DNA from: Candidatus Brockarchaeota archaeon
Lineage (GTDB): Archaea > Thermoproteota > EX4484-205 > DTQO01
Length of the DNA: 7,975 bases
Direction: 5' to 3'
Assembly: GCA_017601265.1 (NCBI GenBank)
Contig: JAFNJA010000097.1
Coordinates: 1-7,975, forward strand
Below the pieces are notes generated by a model, which worked only from the letters and a program-made list of their open reading frames with translations, did not search any database and was not told the DNA's origin. Position numbers and translations under genes: made by a program. Position 1 is the stretch's first letter. Each line of letters begins with the position of its first letter. Positions 1-5,728 of this stretch are shown in pieces.

Positions 1-597
1 GGAGAGGTGGTCCCCGCGCTTGCTGTTTGCAAGGGCGTGGATCTCGTCCACTATGACGCAGCGGACGGGTTTCAGGTGCGCGGCGAACTTGGGCGCGTTA
101 AGCAGTATTGCCACGCTCTCGGGAGTCGTGATGAGGATGTGGGGCGGCTTCTTGAGCTGCTTCTGCTTCTCGCTTGCCGGCACGTCGCCGGTTCGAACGG
201 CTACCCGGACCTCAGGCAGCTCCCCGCCCTCCGACTTAGCTACTTCTCTTATCCCGGTCAGGGGCGCCAGGAGGGTCTTCTTGATGTCGTTGTCAAGCGC
301 CTTCAGAGGCGAAACGTAAAGGCAGTAAACCCCGTCCTCAAGCTCGCCCGCGCAACCCATCTTGAAGAGTTCGCTGATGACGACCATGAAACCCGCTAAC
401 GTCTTCCCGCTCCCAGTTGGCGCGGTGACGATAACGTTCTTGCCCTGGGAGACGAGCTTGAAGGAGTACCGCTGCGGGGGGGTCAGCTCGCCGAACTCCC
501 GGACGAACCATTCCCTCACGTGCCGCTCCAAGCATGCGAGGTTCTCCTCCCTGCTGAACGGCTCCTTGACGAACTCTATGGCCATCTGGACCGGCAT
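1..597 (-). CDS. lhr: Lhr-type ATP-dependent helicase, N-terminal part (runs off window)
   Basis: This is the first 199 residues of a superfamily-2 helicase of the archaeal Lhr (large helicase-related) group; the rest lies beyond base 1. Visible motifs in order: a Q-like motif TPPQRY (about 39-44), Walker A APTGSGKT (59-66), motif Ia SPLKALDND (about 96-104), motif Ib TTPES (157-161) and Walker B DEIH (184-187), followed by HALANSKRGDHLS, whose layout matches the Lhr signature after DEIH. Family members are about 850-950 residues and act on DNA or RNA, with proposed roles in repair and RNA metabolism. An in-frame stop lies at 676-678 and no start codon occurs between it and the ATG at 597. 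A second ATG (residue 5, base 585) fits better with a leaderless transcript from the AT-rich box at 610-618. The Lhr family call is firm; which archaeal Lhr subgroup is not resolved from the N-terminus. Confidence 0.9.
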   Translation of the reverse strand, partial: MPVQMAIEFVKEPFSREENLACLERHVREWFVREFGELTPPQRYSFKLVSQGKNVIVTAPTGSGKTLAGFMVVISELFKMGCAGELEDGVYCLYVSPLKALDNDIKKTLLAPLTGIREVAKSEGGELPEVRVAVRTGDVPASEKQKQLKKPPHILITTPESVAILLNAPKFAAHLKPVRCVIVDEIHALANSKRGDHLS

Positions 598-609
598 TCG
601 GCGCGATCG

Positions 610-618
610 AAAAATACG
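610..618 (-). promoter_or_regulatory. TATA-like box upstream of the Lhr gene
   Basis: On the minus strand an AT-rich run (GTATTTTT) lies 13-21 bases before the ATG at 597 and about 25-33 bases before the in-frame ATG at 585. Archaeal TATA boxes usually sit 25-30 bases before the transcript start, so the spacing favours a leaderless mRNA starting at 585. The match to the consensus is only moderate. Confidence 0.35.
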
Positions 619-809
619 TTTTGGTTGATGGCGCAGCAGCTCGGCTCGGCCGAAGCGGCGCGAATGGTAAAAGCCTCACCCGCTGGCAGGGCTACGGCTT
701 TTGGCTCGCGATTTTTTGGACGGGCGCGAAAAGGCTCGCACGTCAGTTGCCACGGTCCAGAGAGTGCTTAAGTTTGGCAGAGGCGGAGGAGGTAAACCTC
801 TCTCGATCC

Positions 810-829
810 AAAAAATGGAGAAGATTAAT
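810..829 (-). terminator. Candidate T-rich terminator after the histone-fold gene
   Basis: Read on the minus strand, this stretch is pyrimidine-rich (ATCTTCTCCA) and ends in six T residues at 815-810, about 75 bases after the histone-fold stop codon. Archaeal transcription commonly ends at such T-rich tracts without a hairpin. It is a weak call, since short T runs also arise by chance. Confidence 0.3.
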
Positions 830-887
830 GCTCCTAACGGCCAGCCAGCCCCTATCGCAGCGTTAACCGGACCTCGCTGGCGAAAGG

Positions 888-1082
888 CTAGAAGTCTTCC
901 TTTAACACCGTTTTCCTCTTGTTGGCTTGGCATCTCGCGACGGCGTTCTCGATCAATTTCTTTACCTGTTGATCGAGGCCTTCGATCGCGTCCGAACTGA
1001 GCCTTATGCCCTCGGGGAGCAACTCCCTGACCCTCGATTCGACCACTACTGTTTCCTTGGCCATTTTCTTACCTGAACGCAT
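888..1082 (-). CDS. Small histone-fold protein of the DUF1931 type
   Basis: A 64-residue, charged protein that I recognise as one of the short archaeal histone-fold proteins usually annotated DUF1931. It opens with KETVVVESRVREL, contains the LSSDAIEGLDQQVKKLIENA helix (about residues 28-47) and closes with NKRKTVLKEDF, which corresponds to the RKT-x-x-x-ED loop and start of the last helix in archaeal histones. The final helix is cut short compared with classical HMf-type histones of about 67 residues. The family is expected to bind DNA as dimers or higher oligomers. The first ATG (1082) has an AT-rich box about 27 bases upstream, but the in-frame ATG at 1064 gives the usual MAKETVVV start and has AGGTAAG just before it; the 58-residue form is equally possible. 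It shares a strand with Lhr but the 290-base gap argues for separate transcription. The stop codon is TAG. Confidence 0.78.
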   Translation of the reverse strand: MRSGKKMAKETVVVESRVRELLPEGIRLSSDAIEGLDQQVKKLIENAVARCQANKRKTVLKEDF

Positions 1083-1099
1083 GCCGTATCAACCACATA

Positions 1100-1109
1100 G
1101 AAAAGATTT
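1100..1109 (-). promoter_or_regulatory. TATA-like box of the histone-fold gene
   Basis: On the minus strand AAATCTTTTC lies 18-27 bases before the ATG at 1082, at the distance expected for a leaderless archaeal transcript. A second AT-rich run (CTTTTAGGG region, 1111-1119) lies about 10 bases further upstream. The consensus match is partial. Confidence 0.35.
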
Positions 1110-1167
1110 GCCCTAAAAGCCCCCACGGGACTCGTCCAATCGACGCGGACGCGGCTGCGGAAGTATT

Positions 1168-1186
1168 ACCGAAGGGGGGCTTCGGT
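1168..1186. repeat. Perfect 7-bp inverted repeat (hairpin)
   Basis: ACCGAAG at 1168-1174 and CTTCGGT at 1180-1186 are exact reverse complements around a GGGGG loop. On the plus strand CTTTCTT follows directly. It lies between the divergent promoters of the histone-fold and MttB-like genes, so it is not downstream of a gene on either strand. It could be a regulator site, an insulating terminator or part of a larger folded RNA. Confidence 0.5.
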
Positions 1187-1312
1187 CTTTCTTCACGGGG
1201 GCGAGATTGGGGCAGGAGCGGCTACGTACTTTTGTTGTGAACGCGTAAGCTGCTGGTCGAAGTTTACCAAGGTCCTGAGCTTGGAGTTGAGGTTCTCCCC
1301 CTCCATTGAGCG

Positions 1313-1319
1313 CTTATAT
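1313..1319 (+). promoter_or_regulatory. TATA box of the MttB-like gene
   Basis: CTTATAT lies 23-29 bases upstream of the ATG at 1342. This is the textbook spacing for an archaeal TATA box serving a leaderless mRNA. It argues against the upstream TTG at 1306, which would place the TATA box inside the coding sequence. Confidence 0.6.
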
Positions 1320-1341
1320 CCCCAAAGCTCGAGCGCAAACC

Positions 1342-2814
1342 ATGCGAAAACTCAGCCACGGGTTGGAGGTGCTCGCGAAGGAAGAGGTTGAAGCGATAAG
1401 GGAGTCAGCACTGACGGTCCTCGAGACGGTCGGGTTCCGCTACAGGCACGGTGGCGTCTTAAAGATGTTCGAACGGTGCGGTTGCCCGGTCGATTACGGT
1501 AAGGAGGTCGTGAAGCTTCCCCGCGCTTTAGTCGAGGAAACGGTGAGGAAGGTTCCGAAGGATTACGCCGTCCAATCGGCGTCGACGGGCGAAGCGGTGA
1601 GGGTCAACGACGGCTCCATTAAGGGAGGCATGTGCTACGAAATCCTGTTCGTCGACTACGAAAGGATGGAAAGGCGATACGGCTTGAAGGAAGACTGCGT
1701 CAAAGCCATAACGCTGGGGAACAACTTGGATAACATCGATTACGTGATGCCCTTCGTCGTGCCTTCTGATGCGCAGCAAGAGATATGCGACGCGGAGGCG
1801 TACAAGCTCCTGATCGAATACTCCAAGAAACCGGGCGGAGTATACGTCTCCTCGATCGAATCGGCTAGAGCGATCATAGAGATGGCCAAGGCCGCTTGCG
1901 GCGGGGAAGAGGAGCTGCGCAAAAGGAGGTGCATCGGATACGGGGCCGAACCGAGTTCGCCCCTCCAGCTTTCAAACCACGCGATAAACATCGTCCTCGA
2001 GTTCGCCAAGTACGACCTTCCCGTCAGCGCGACTGGATCGATGGTGATGCTAGGCGCCACAGGACCTGCCACGGTAGCGGGATCCCTTGTTCTTCTGACG
2101 GCCGAGGTCCTCGCCGGGATAGCGATGGTCTACCTGATCAACCCGAACGAACCGGCGTCGTTCAGCACTTCAATCCACGTGATGGATCCCTTTACGGCTC
2201 TCTGCACTTTCGGGAGCCCCGAGCAGGCGCTTGCCGGCGCCGCGGGGATACAGGTGGCCCGCTCGTTCGGACTCTCGGCAGGGTGCAACGTCGGCTTGGC
2301 CGACTCGAACCTTCCTGATTTCCAAGCGGGCTTCGAGAAGGCCTTGGGCGCGTGCCTCGCCATAGCCGCCGGAGCCGAAAGCATAGGCGCCCAAGGGATC
2401 GTTGGGGCCGACCAAGGGTGCAGTTACGAGCAGCTGGCCATAGACGACGAGTGGCTCGGGATGATAAGCAGGCTATTCCAAGGGGTCGAAGTCACGCCTG
2501 AAACGCTCGCCGTCGACGTCATACAGAAGGTCGGGGTGGGAGGGAACTTCATCCGCGAAAGGCACACTTTGCGCCACGCGCGGAAGGAACTTTGGCTGCC
2601 GAAACTTTTCAAGCGCGAGCGCTGGGACAGCTGGGTTTCGAGGGGCGCAAAGGACAGCATGGAGAGGGCAAGGGAGAAGGTGAGGGGCATACTGAAGGAG
2701 AACTATCCCCCGACTCCAGTTTTGGACAGGGACGCGATGAAGCAGATCGAGGGGATCATGAGGGCGGCGAGGAAGAGGGCGTCTCCCGGCACGCTTGGGG
2801 GTACGGGAGCTTAG
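1342..2814 (+). CDS. MttB-superfamily (non-pyrrolysine) methyltransferase
   Basis: A 490-residue protein of the trimethylamine/quaternary-amine methyltransferase superfamily (COG5598). The known members transfer a methyl group from trimethylamine (pyrrolysine-containing MttB) or glycine betaine, proline betaine or carnitine (MtgB, MtpB, MtcB, without pyrrolysine) to a corrinoid protein. Family landmarks seen: N-terminal ALTVLETVGFRY (23-34), PRALVEETVRKVP (60-72), the glycine/alanine-rich core ATGSMVMLGATGPATVAGS (230-248), GSPEQALAGAAGIQVARSFG (291-310), GLADSNLPDFQAGFEKALG (318-336) and SYEQLAIDDE (361-370). Length fits the family (about 480-495). All codons are sense, with no internal TAG, so it is not a pyrrolysine enzyme. 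The ATG at 1342 is preferred to the TTG at 1306 because of the TATA box 26 bases upstream. No corrinoid-protein gene is adjacent, so substrate and partner are unknown. It ends in TAG, in frame with the next gene. Confidence 0.85.
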   Translation: MRKLSHGLEVLAKEEVEAIRESALTVLETVGFRYRHGGVLKMFERCGCPVDYGKEVVKLPRALVEETVRKVPKDYAVQSASTGEAVRVNDGSIKGGMCYEILFVDYERMERRYGLKEDCVKAITLGNNLDNIDYVMPFVVPSDAQQEICDAEAYKLLIEYSKKPGGVYVSSIESARAIIEMAKAACGGEEELRKRRCIGYGAEPSSPLQLSNHAINIVLEFAKYDLPVSATGSMVMLGATGPATVAGSLVLLTAEVLAGIAMVYLINPNEPASFSTSIHVMDPFTALCTFGSPEQALAGAAGIQVARSFGLSAGCNVGLADSNLPDFQAGFEKALGACLAIAAGAESIGAQGIVGADQGCSYEQLAIDDEWLGMISRLFQGVEVTPETLAVDVIQKVGVGGNFIRERHTLRHARKELWLPKLFKRERWDSWVSRGAKDSMERAREKVRGILKENYPPTPVLDRDAMKQIEGIMRAARKRASPGTLGGTGA

Positions 2815-2830
2815 GCGGCAGACTTTTACG

Positions 2831-2862
2831 CTCGCGGGCAAACGTTATATTTCGTTCGCGAG
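2831..2862 (+). promoter_or_regulatory. TATA box inside an interrupted inverted repeat, TIM-barrel gene promoter
   Basis: TTATATTT (2845-2852) lies about 30-36 bases before the TTG start at 2881. It is framed by CTCGCG (2831-2836) plus AACG (2841-2844) on the left and CGTTCGCGAG (2853-2862) on the right. The right arm is the exact reverse complement of the left arm if the four bases GGCA at 2837-2840 are skipped. A protein bound here would block TBP access; alternatively the repeat folds as an RNA hairpin in a readthrough transcript from the gene before. Confidence 0.45.
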
Positions 2863-2880
2863 TTCGGGCGCTGGGCTCCC

Positions 2881-3762
2881 TTGAAAATAGCCCTTGACAC
2901 AATAGCGCTCGCCAAAAAACCGTTGGGGCAAGCGATAGAGATCGCGGCGCGGACGGGTTACGAGGCGGTCGAACTGTACAGCGACGGCTGGGCTGGAAGG
3001 CACGTCCCGTCCTCGATGACTCTCGAGGAGGCAAAGTCGCTGAAGGCGAGAATGGAAGACCTTGGCCTGGAATGCTGCGCCATATCCACGTACATAGGCG
3101 GGCGGGGCTTCAACGTGATTTCGGAAGAGGATGTCAGAAGGCAGATGGAAGAGTGCAGGAGGTACGTCGCCATAGCGCGCGTTTTGGAGTGCCCTTCGCT
3201 CAGGGCCATAGCCGGGCCGAAGGAAGCCGGAAACGCGGAAAGGAGCGCGCGGCTGCTTTCCAAGTTCGCGGAAACGGATCCGGAAATCAACTTCTTGGTC
3301 GAGATACATTTCGGGTCGCTAATCGAAACCGCCGAAGAAGCTGCGCGGTACGCCGACCTGGTTGGCAGGGACAACGTTGGCGTGATCTACGACCCGGGCA
3401 ACATGGTGGCAAATGACGCCGAGTTCGGCGCGAAGGACGTGCGCGTTCTCGGAAGGAGGCTCATGCACGCGCACATCAAGGACGTCGGGGAAGTCCCTCC
3501 TGGAACGCCCGGTTCCTTCGAGTACGGGGGCAAAACCTACTCCTGGTTGCCGATGGGGAAGGGCAAGGTGAAGTACAAGGAGATATTGGGGGCGATGGCC
3601 GAGATGCGGTACGACAAGTACCTTTCGGTGGAATGCGAGGGCGACGAGAAAGCGACCGGCGAGGGCGTTGAAAAGACGATCGCGAAGGAGAAGGAAGCGC
3701 TCGAGAAGCTCATCACCGAGATCTCCGGAGGCGGGCAATCGCGGCCCGCCGAAAGCGGCTAA
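2881..3762 (+). CDS. Xylose-isomerase-like TIM-barrel protein (sugar isomerase/epimerase family)
   Basis: A 293-residue protein of the AP-endonuclease-2/xylose-isomerase-like TIM-barrel fold (Pfam AP_endonuc_2), which holds metal-dependent sugar isomerases, epimerases and some dehydratases. The first barrel strand MKIALDT starts at residue 1, which supports the TTG start at 2881; the GYEAVELY strand-turn (26-33) is also typical. Expected metal ligands are present: E141 in VEIHFG, D171 in YDPGN, H196 or H198 in HAHIKD, and E251 in SVECEG. LPMGKGKVKYKEIL (223-236) matches the usual segment after the metal-binding histidine. No signal peptide is seen, so it should be cytoplasmic. It lies 66 bases after the MttB-like gene and has its own TATA box, so it may be transcribed both ways. 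Family members are too diverse for a substrate to be named; sugars, inositols and hydroxypyruvate-type compounds are all possible. Confidence 0.82.
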   Translation: MKIALDTIALAKKPLGQAIEIAARTGYEAVELYSDGWAGRHVPSSMTLEEAKSLKARMEDLGLECCAISTYIGGRGFNVISEEDVRRQMEECRRYVAIARVLECPSLRAIAGPKEAGNAERSARLLSKFAETDPEINFLVEIHFGSLIETAEEAARYADLVGRDNVGVIYDPGNMVANDAEFGAKDVRVLGRRLMHAHIKDVGEVPPGTPGSFEYGGKTYSWLPMGKGKVKYKEILGAMAEMRYDKYLSVECEGDEKATGEGVEKTIAKEKEALEKLITEISGGGQSRPAESG

Positions 3763-4430
3763 TCTGGTTGCAGGATCTCCTCAACCCCGAAGCTGAGGAG
3801 GGCCCTCGCCAGCTCGTCCCTTTGCTTCGTCGCTATGGCCCATTCCTCTCCCAAGCCGTAACCAGGCTTGCTCTCGATTTTGAGCTTGATGAGTTCTTTG
3901 TCCGATCTGGAGAACGACTTCAAAGCTTTCATCTCGACCGCCACCCTAACCGGCCTGGGCATCATGCCGAAAAGCTCGACCGCCTCAACCTGCAAGGATT
4001 CGCTTGTCAGGTTGATCTTTGCGGTCATCCACTTCCCGGGATGCAGGGCAAGCTTTACCGCGAACGAAGTGGCGACGGCTGGAGCTGTTCCGCCGTGCAA
4101 GGCCGTTCCATGTCCGGGCGCTGGCTGCTCGGCAACCGGTCTCTCCTTCACGCCCAGGTTTCGAAGCACGTTCATCCAATCCTCGGCCTGCGGCGTTTTC
4201 ACCAGCCAAGACTGGTCGGGCCCCCCCGCGGCGCGCAGATGCAGCTCGATCGCACCTTCCTTCATCGAGAAATCGACGACGTCTCGAAGCTCGGCCCTGT
4301 ACGTTGCCCGAACCAAGCCAAAAGCAACACTCGTTTCGATCTCGATGGACTCGTTTACGGAGAGCCTGGCTTTCTTGAACTTCCCTCCCGGCGAAGGGGA
4401 GAACAGCACTTCGCCTTTCCGGCTTTTCAC
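3759..4430 (-). CDS. Tandem PH-like-domain protein, function unknown
   Basis: A 223-residue protein I do not recognise by name. It is clearly an internal duplication. Residues about 17-94 and 133-216 both run: basic start, beta strands, a central V-F/L-x-x-L-x-V/S-F segment (ELRDVVDFS at 47-55; EMKALKSFS at 166-174), an I-E/K-L strand (IELHLRA; LIKLKIES), a W-containing strand (SWLVKT at 74-79; EWAIAT at 196-201) and a closing helix ending L-x-x-x-GV (AEDWMNVLRNLGV; RDELARALLSFGV). A seven-strand barrel capped by a C-terminal helix is the layout of PH/GRAM-like domains, so that fold is my inference. The linker (about 97-122) is rich in Pro, Gly, Ala and His. No membrane segment or signal peptide is seen. 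The start is GTG. The TAG stop overlaps the TAA of the convergent TIM-barrel gene. It lies 58 bases after the UroD-family gene and may share its transcript. Confidence 0.72.
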   Translation of the reverse strand: MKSRKGEVLFSPSPGGKFKKARLSVNESIEIETSVAFGLVRATYRAELRDVVDFSMKEGAIELHLRAAGGPDQSWLVKTPQAEDWMNVLRNLGVKERPVAEQPAPGHGTALHGGTAPAVATSFAVKLALHPGKWMTAKINLTSESLQVEAVELFGMMPRPVRVAVEMKALKSFSRSDKELIKLKIESKPGYGLGEEWAIATKQRDELARALLSFGVEEILQPD

Positions 4431-4460
4431 GAATGTCCTCGGACGGCGGATGGGTCGGCG

Positions 4461-4468
4461 CTTAATTA
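4461..4468 (-). promoter_or_regulatory. TATA-like box of the tandem-domain gene
   Basis: TAATTAAG on the minus strand lies about 31-38 bases before the GTG start at 4430. It sits in the short gap after the UroD-family stop codon and stands out as AT-rich in GC-rich surroundings. It would allow transcription independent of the upstream gene, with a leader of a few bases. Confidence 0.4.
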
Positions 4469-4488
4469 TGCCTTGCCCCGCCCTGCCC

Positions 4489-5586
4489 CTAATTCAATGT
4501 CCGAATCGGGTACTTTCCGAACTTTTTGGCGCACCTTACCAAGTAGACCAGCCTCTCCGGGTCGATGCCCGCGTAGGTCTCGCCTCCGCAGTCGAAAGCG
4601 TACCCGCCCCCTGGCGCGGCTACCCTTATGCACCTTTCAGCAGCTTCTTCTATCTGCCTCGCTTCCCCTGCGACCAGTATCTTGGAATCGACGTTCCCGT
4701 TGAAGAAAACCTTCCCGTCGAAAACCTCCTTCATCTTGGCCATGTCCGTGGCCGCGCCGAGATCCATTTCCTGGATGGCGTACTCGTCCAACAATATCTT
4801 CGCCAAGTGGTCGGTCCTCGAATCCATGTGCAGGCCCCTCCAGCGGGAACCGTATTTTTCGTAGATCCTGGCGTTGTAAGGGAGGACGAACTTCCTGTAC
4901 ATTTCCGCGGAAAGGTATCCTGCGTGGTCGTCGCACAGGCCTATGCTTTCGGTCCTCCCGCCCCTCAGCTTGTCGTTGTAATCGGTGATCTCGCAGAAGG
5001 TTTCCAGCAGCTTGCCGAAGAGCTTGCGCGCCGCGCCAGGATGCTTGTAGAGGTAAATGTATAACCTTTCGGTCCCGATCAAGGAACCGGCCGCGGAGCA
5101 TGGCGGGTGTATCGCCGGGGCCTCCTCCGCCTCCACTTCCTTGCCGAAAGCCCTGGCGTAATGCGCCCGGAGGCGCCGGGCGCAATCGGCGGGATCCGGT
5201 ACCTCGAGCTCGTCGATCTCTTCTACGGTCATCGGCTTTGGCGTTATCCAAGGGGAAAGCCAAGGGTTGCCTTCGTCGGGCAAGGAGATGGGGCAGCCGA
5301 AGACTATGCCTTCCGCCACCGCGCCGATGTCAAGCTTCGCCTGATCAGGGCCAACCAAGGCCGTCCTGTCGTCCTGCAACCTGCTGAAAGCCCACCTCGA
5401 CCCTTCGACTTGGACGTGCTTGCAAACTTGGGCGTCCCTGTAGTAGTCCCTTAACGTGAAACCGAGAACTTTCGCCAGGAATGGGGCGCCGACGTCGATC
5501 AGGATCGGAACCCTGTCGGGCTCCTCGAAATCCCTTGCCGCCTCGAACCTCCGCAGAGATTCCTCGATTCTCTGGCAGCCTCGCAT
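4489..5586 (-). CDS. UroD-family (uroporphyrinogen decarboxylase/corrinoid methyltransferase-like) protein
   Basis: A 365-residue protein of the URO-D superfamily, which includes haem-pathway uroporphyrinogen decarboxylase and the methylcobamide:coenzyme M methyltransferases MtaA and MtbA. Landmarks: N-terminal FEEPDRVPILIDVG (20-33), GLCDDHAGYLSAEMYRKFVLPY (216-237), HMDS (253-256), FFNGNVD (294-300), an AAERCIRVAAPGGGYAFDCG stretch (315-334) and the terminal GIDPERL helix (340-346). In MtaA/MtbA zinc is bound by His-x-Cys and a later Cys; here the first pair is H253-M-D255 and Cys follows only at 333, so classical zinc-thiol chemistry is doubtful. It also lacks the N-terminal arginine-rich decarboxylase signature, so it is unlikely to be HemE. 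The frame extends upstream to 5862, but homology begins near ATG 5586, and the longer version would overlap the divergent glycosylase gene. The stop codon is TAG. Reaction unknown. Confidence 0.78.
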   Translation of the reverse strand: MRGCQRIEESLRRFEAARDFEEPDRVPILIDVGAPFLAKVLGFTLRDYYRDAQVCKHVQVEGSRWAFSRLQDDRTALVGPDQAKLDIGAVAEGIVFGCPISLPDEGNPWLSPWITPKPMTVEEIDELEVPDPADCARRLRAHYARAFGKEVEAEEAPAIHPPCSAAGSLIGTERLYIYLYKHPGAARKLFGKLLETFCEITDYNDKLRGGRTESIGLCDDHAGYLSAEMYRKFVLPYNARIYEKYGSRWRGLHMDSRTDHLAKILLDEYAIQEMDLGAATDMAKMKEVFDGKVFFNGNVDSKILVAGEARQIEEAAERCIRVAAPGGGYAFDCGGETYAGIDPERLVYLVRCAKKFGKYPIRTLN

Positions 5587-5610
5587 CGTCGAAGCCTGGG
5601 TTTTGCCCGG

Positions 5611-5622
5611 GAAAAGCTTATC
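5611..5622 (-). promoter_or_regulatory. Possible TATA region of the UroD-family gene
   Basis: On the minus strand GATAAGCTTTTC lies 25-36 bases before the ATG at 5586 and is the only AT-rich stretch at the right distance. The consensus match is weak. A small inverted repeat (AATGC at 5637-5641, GCATT at 5650-5654) lies just upstream, within the region shared with the divergent glycosylase gene. Confidence 0.3.
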
Positions 5623-5728
5623 GCGCAAGCCTCCAAAATGCGGGGGTGGGCATTGCGCGGACGTCGCGGAAGCGTGCGCCTGAAAAGAAGTAGGGGCGTT
5701 TGCCGTTTCCAACCAGAGGGAGCGGTGC

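Larger units (their letters stand above)
598..887. other. Non-coding gap between Lhr and histone-fold genes
   Basis: About 290 bases hold no convincing gene. Open frames here have unlikely composition and are shadows of one another. What can be seen: a small inverted repeat at 641-653 (TCGGC/GCCGA arms, 3-base loop), a near-palindrome GAGGT-AA-ACCTC at 789-800, a direct repeat GGCTCGC at 703-709 and 733-739, and A6/T6 runs at 810-815 and 712-717. No tRNA cloverleaf and no paired box C/D motifs were found. A small non-coding RNA cannot be excluded. Confidence 0.4.

Noticed and set aside
128..134. GTGATGA resembling a box C of a C/D guide RNA
   Set aside because: It lies within the Lhr coding region on the opposite strand and no box D (CTGA) with complementary ends was found nearby.
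676..1000. Open frames of 81-99 codons on both strands between Lhr and the histone-fold gene
   Set aside because: They overlap one another and the histone-fold gene, and none has protein-like composition. The strong GGAGGAGGT at 785-793 is followed by no start codon within ribosome distance (the next ATG is 22 bases away).
1306..1341. TTG start adding 12 residues to the MttB-like protein
   Set aside because: The TATA box would lie inside the coding region; ATG 1342 gives the family-typical length and promoter spacing.
3768..5064. Long plus-strand open frames of 311 and 398 codons
   Set aside because: They are antisense to the tandem-domain and UroD-family genes, are rich in Ser/Arg/Pro and show no domain; the minus-strand frames carry the recognisable motifs.
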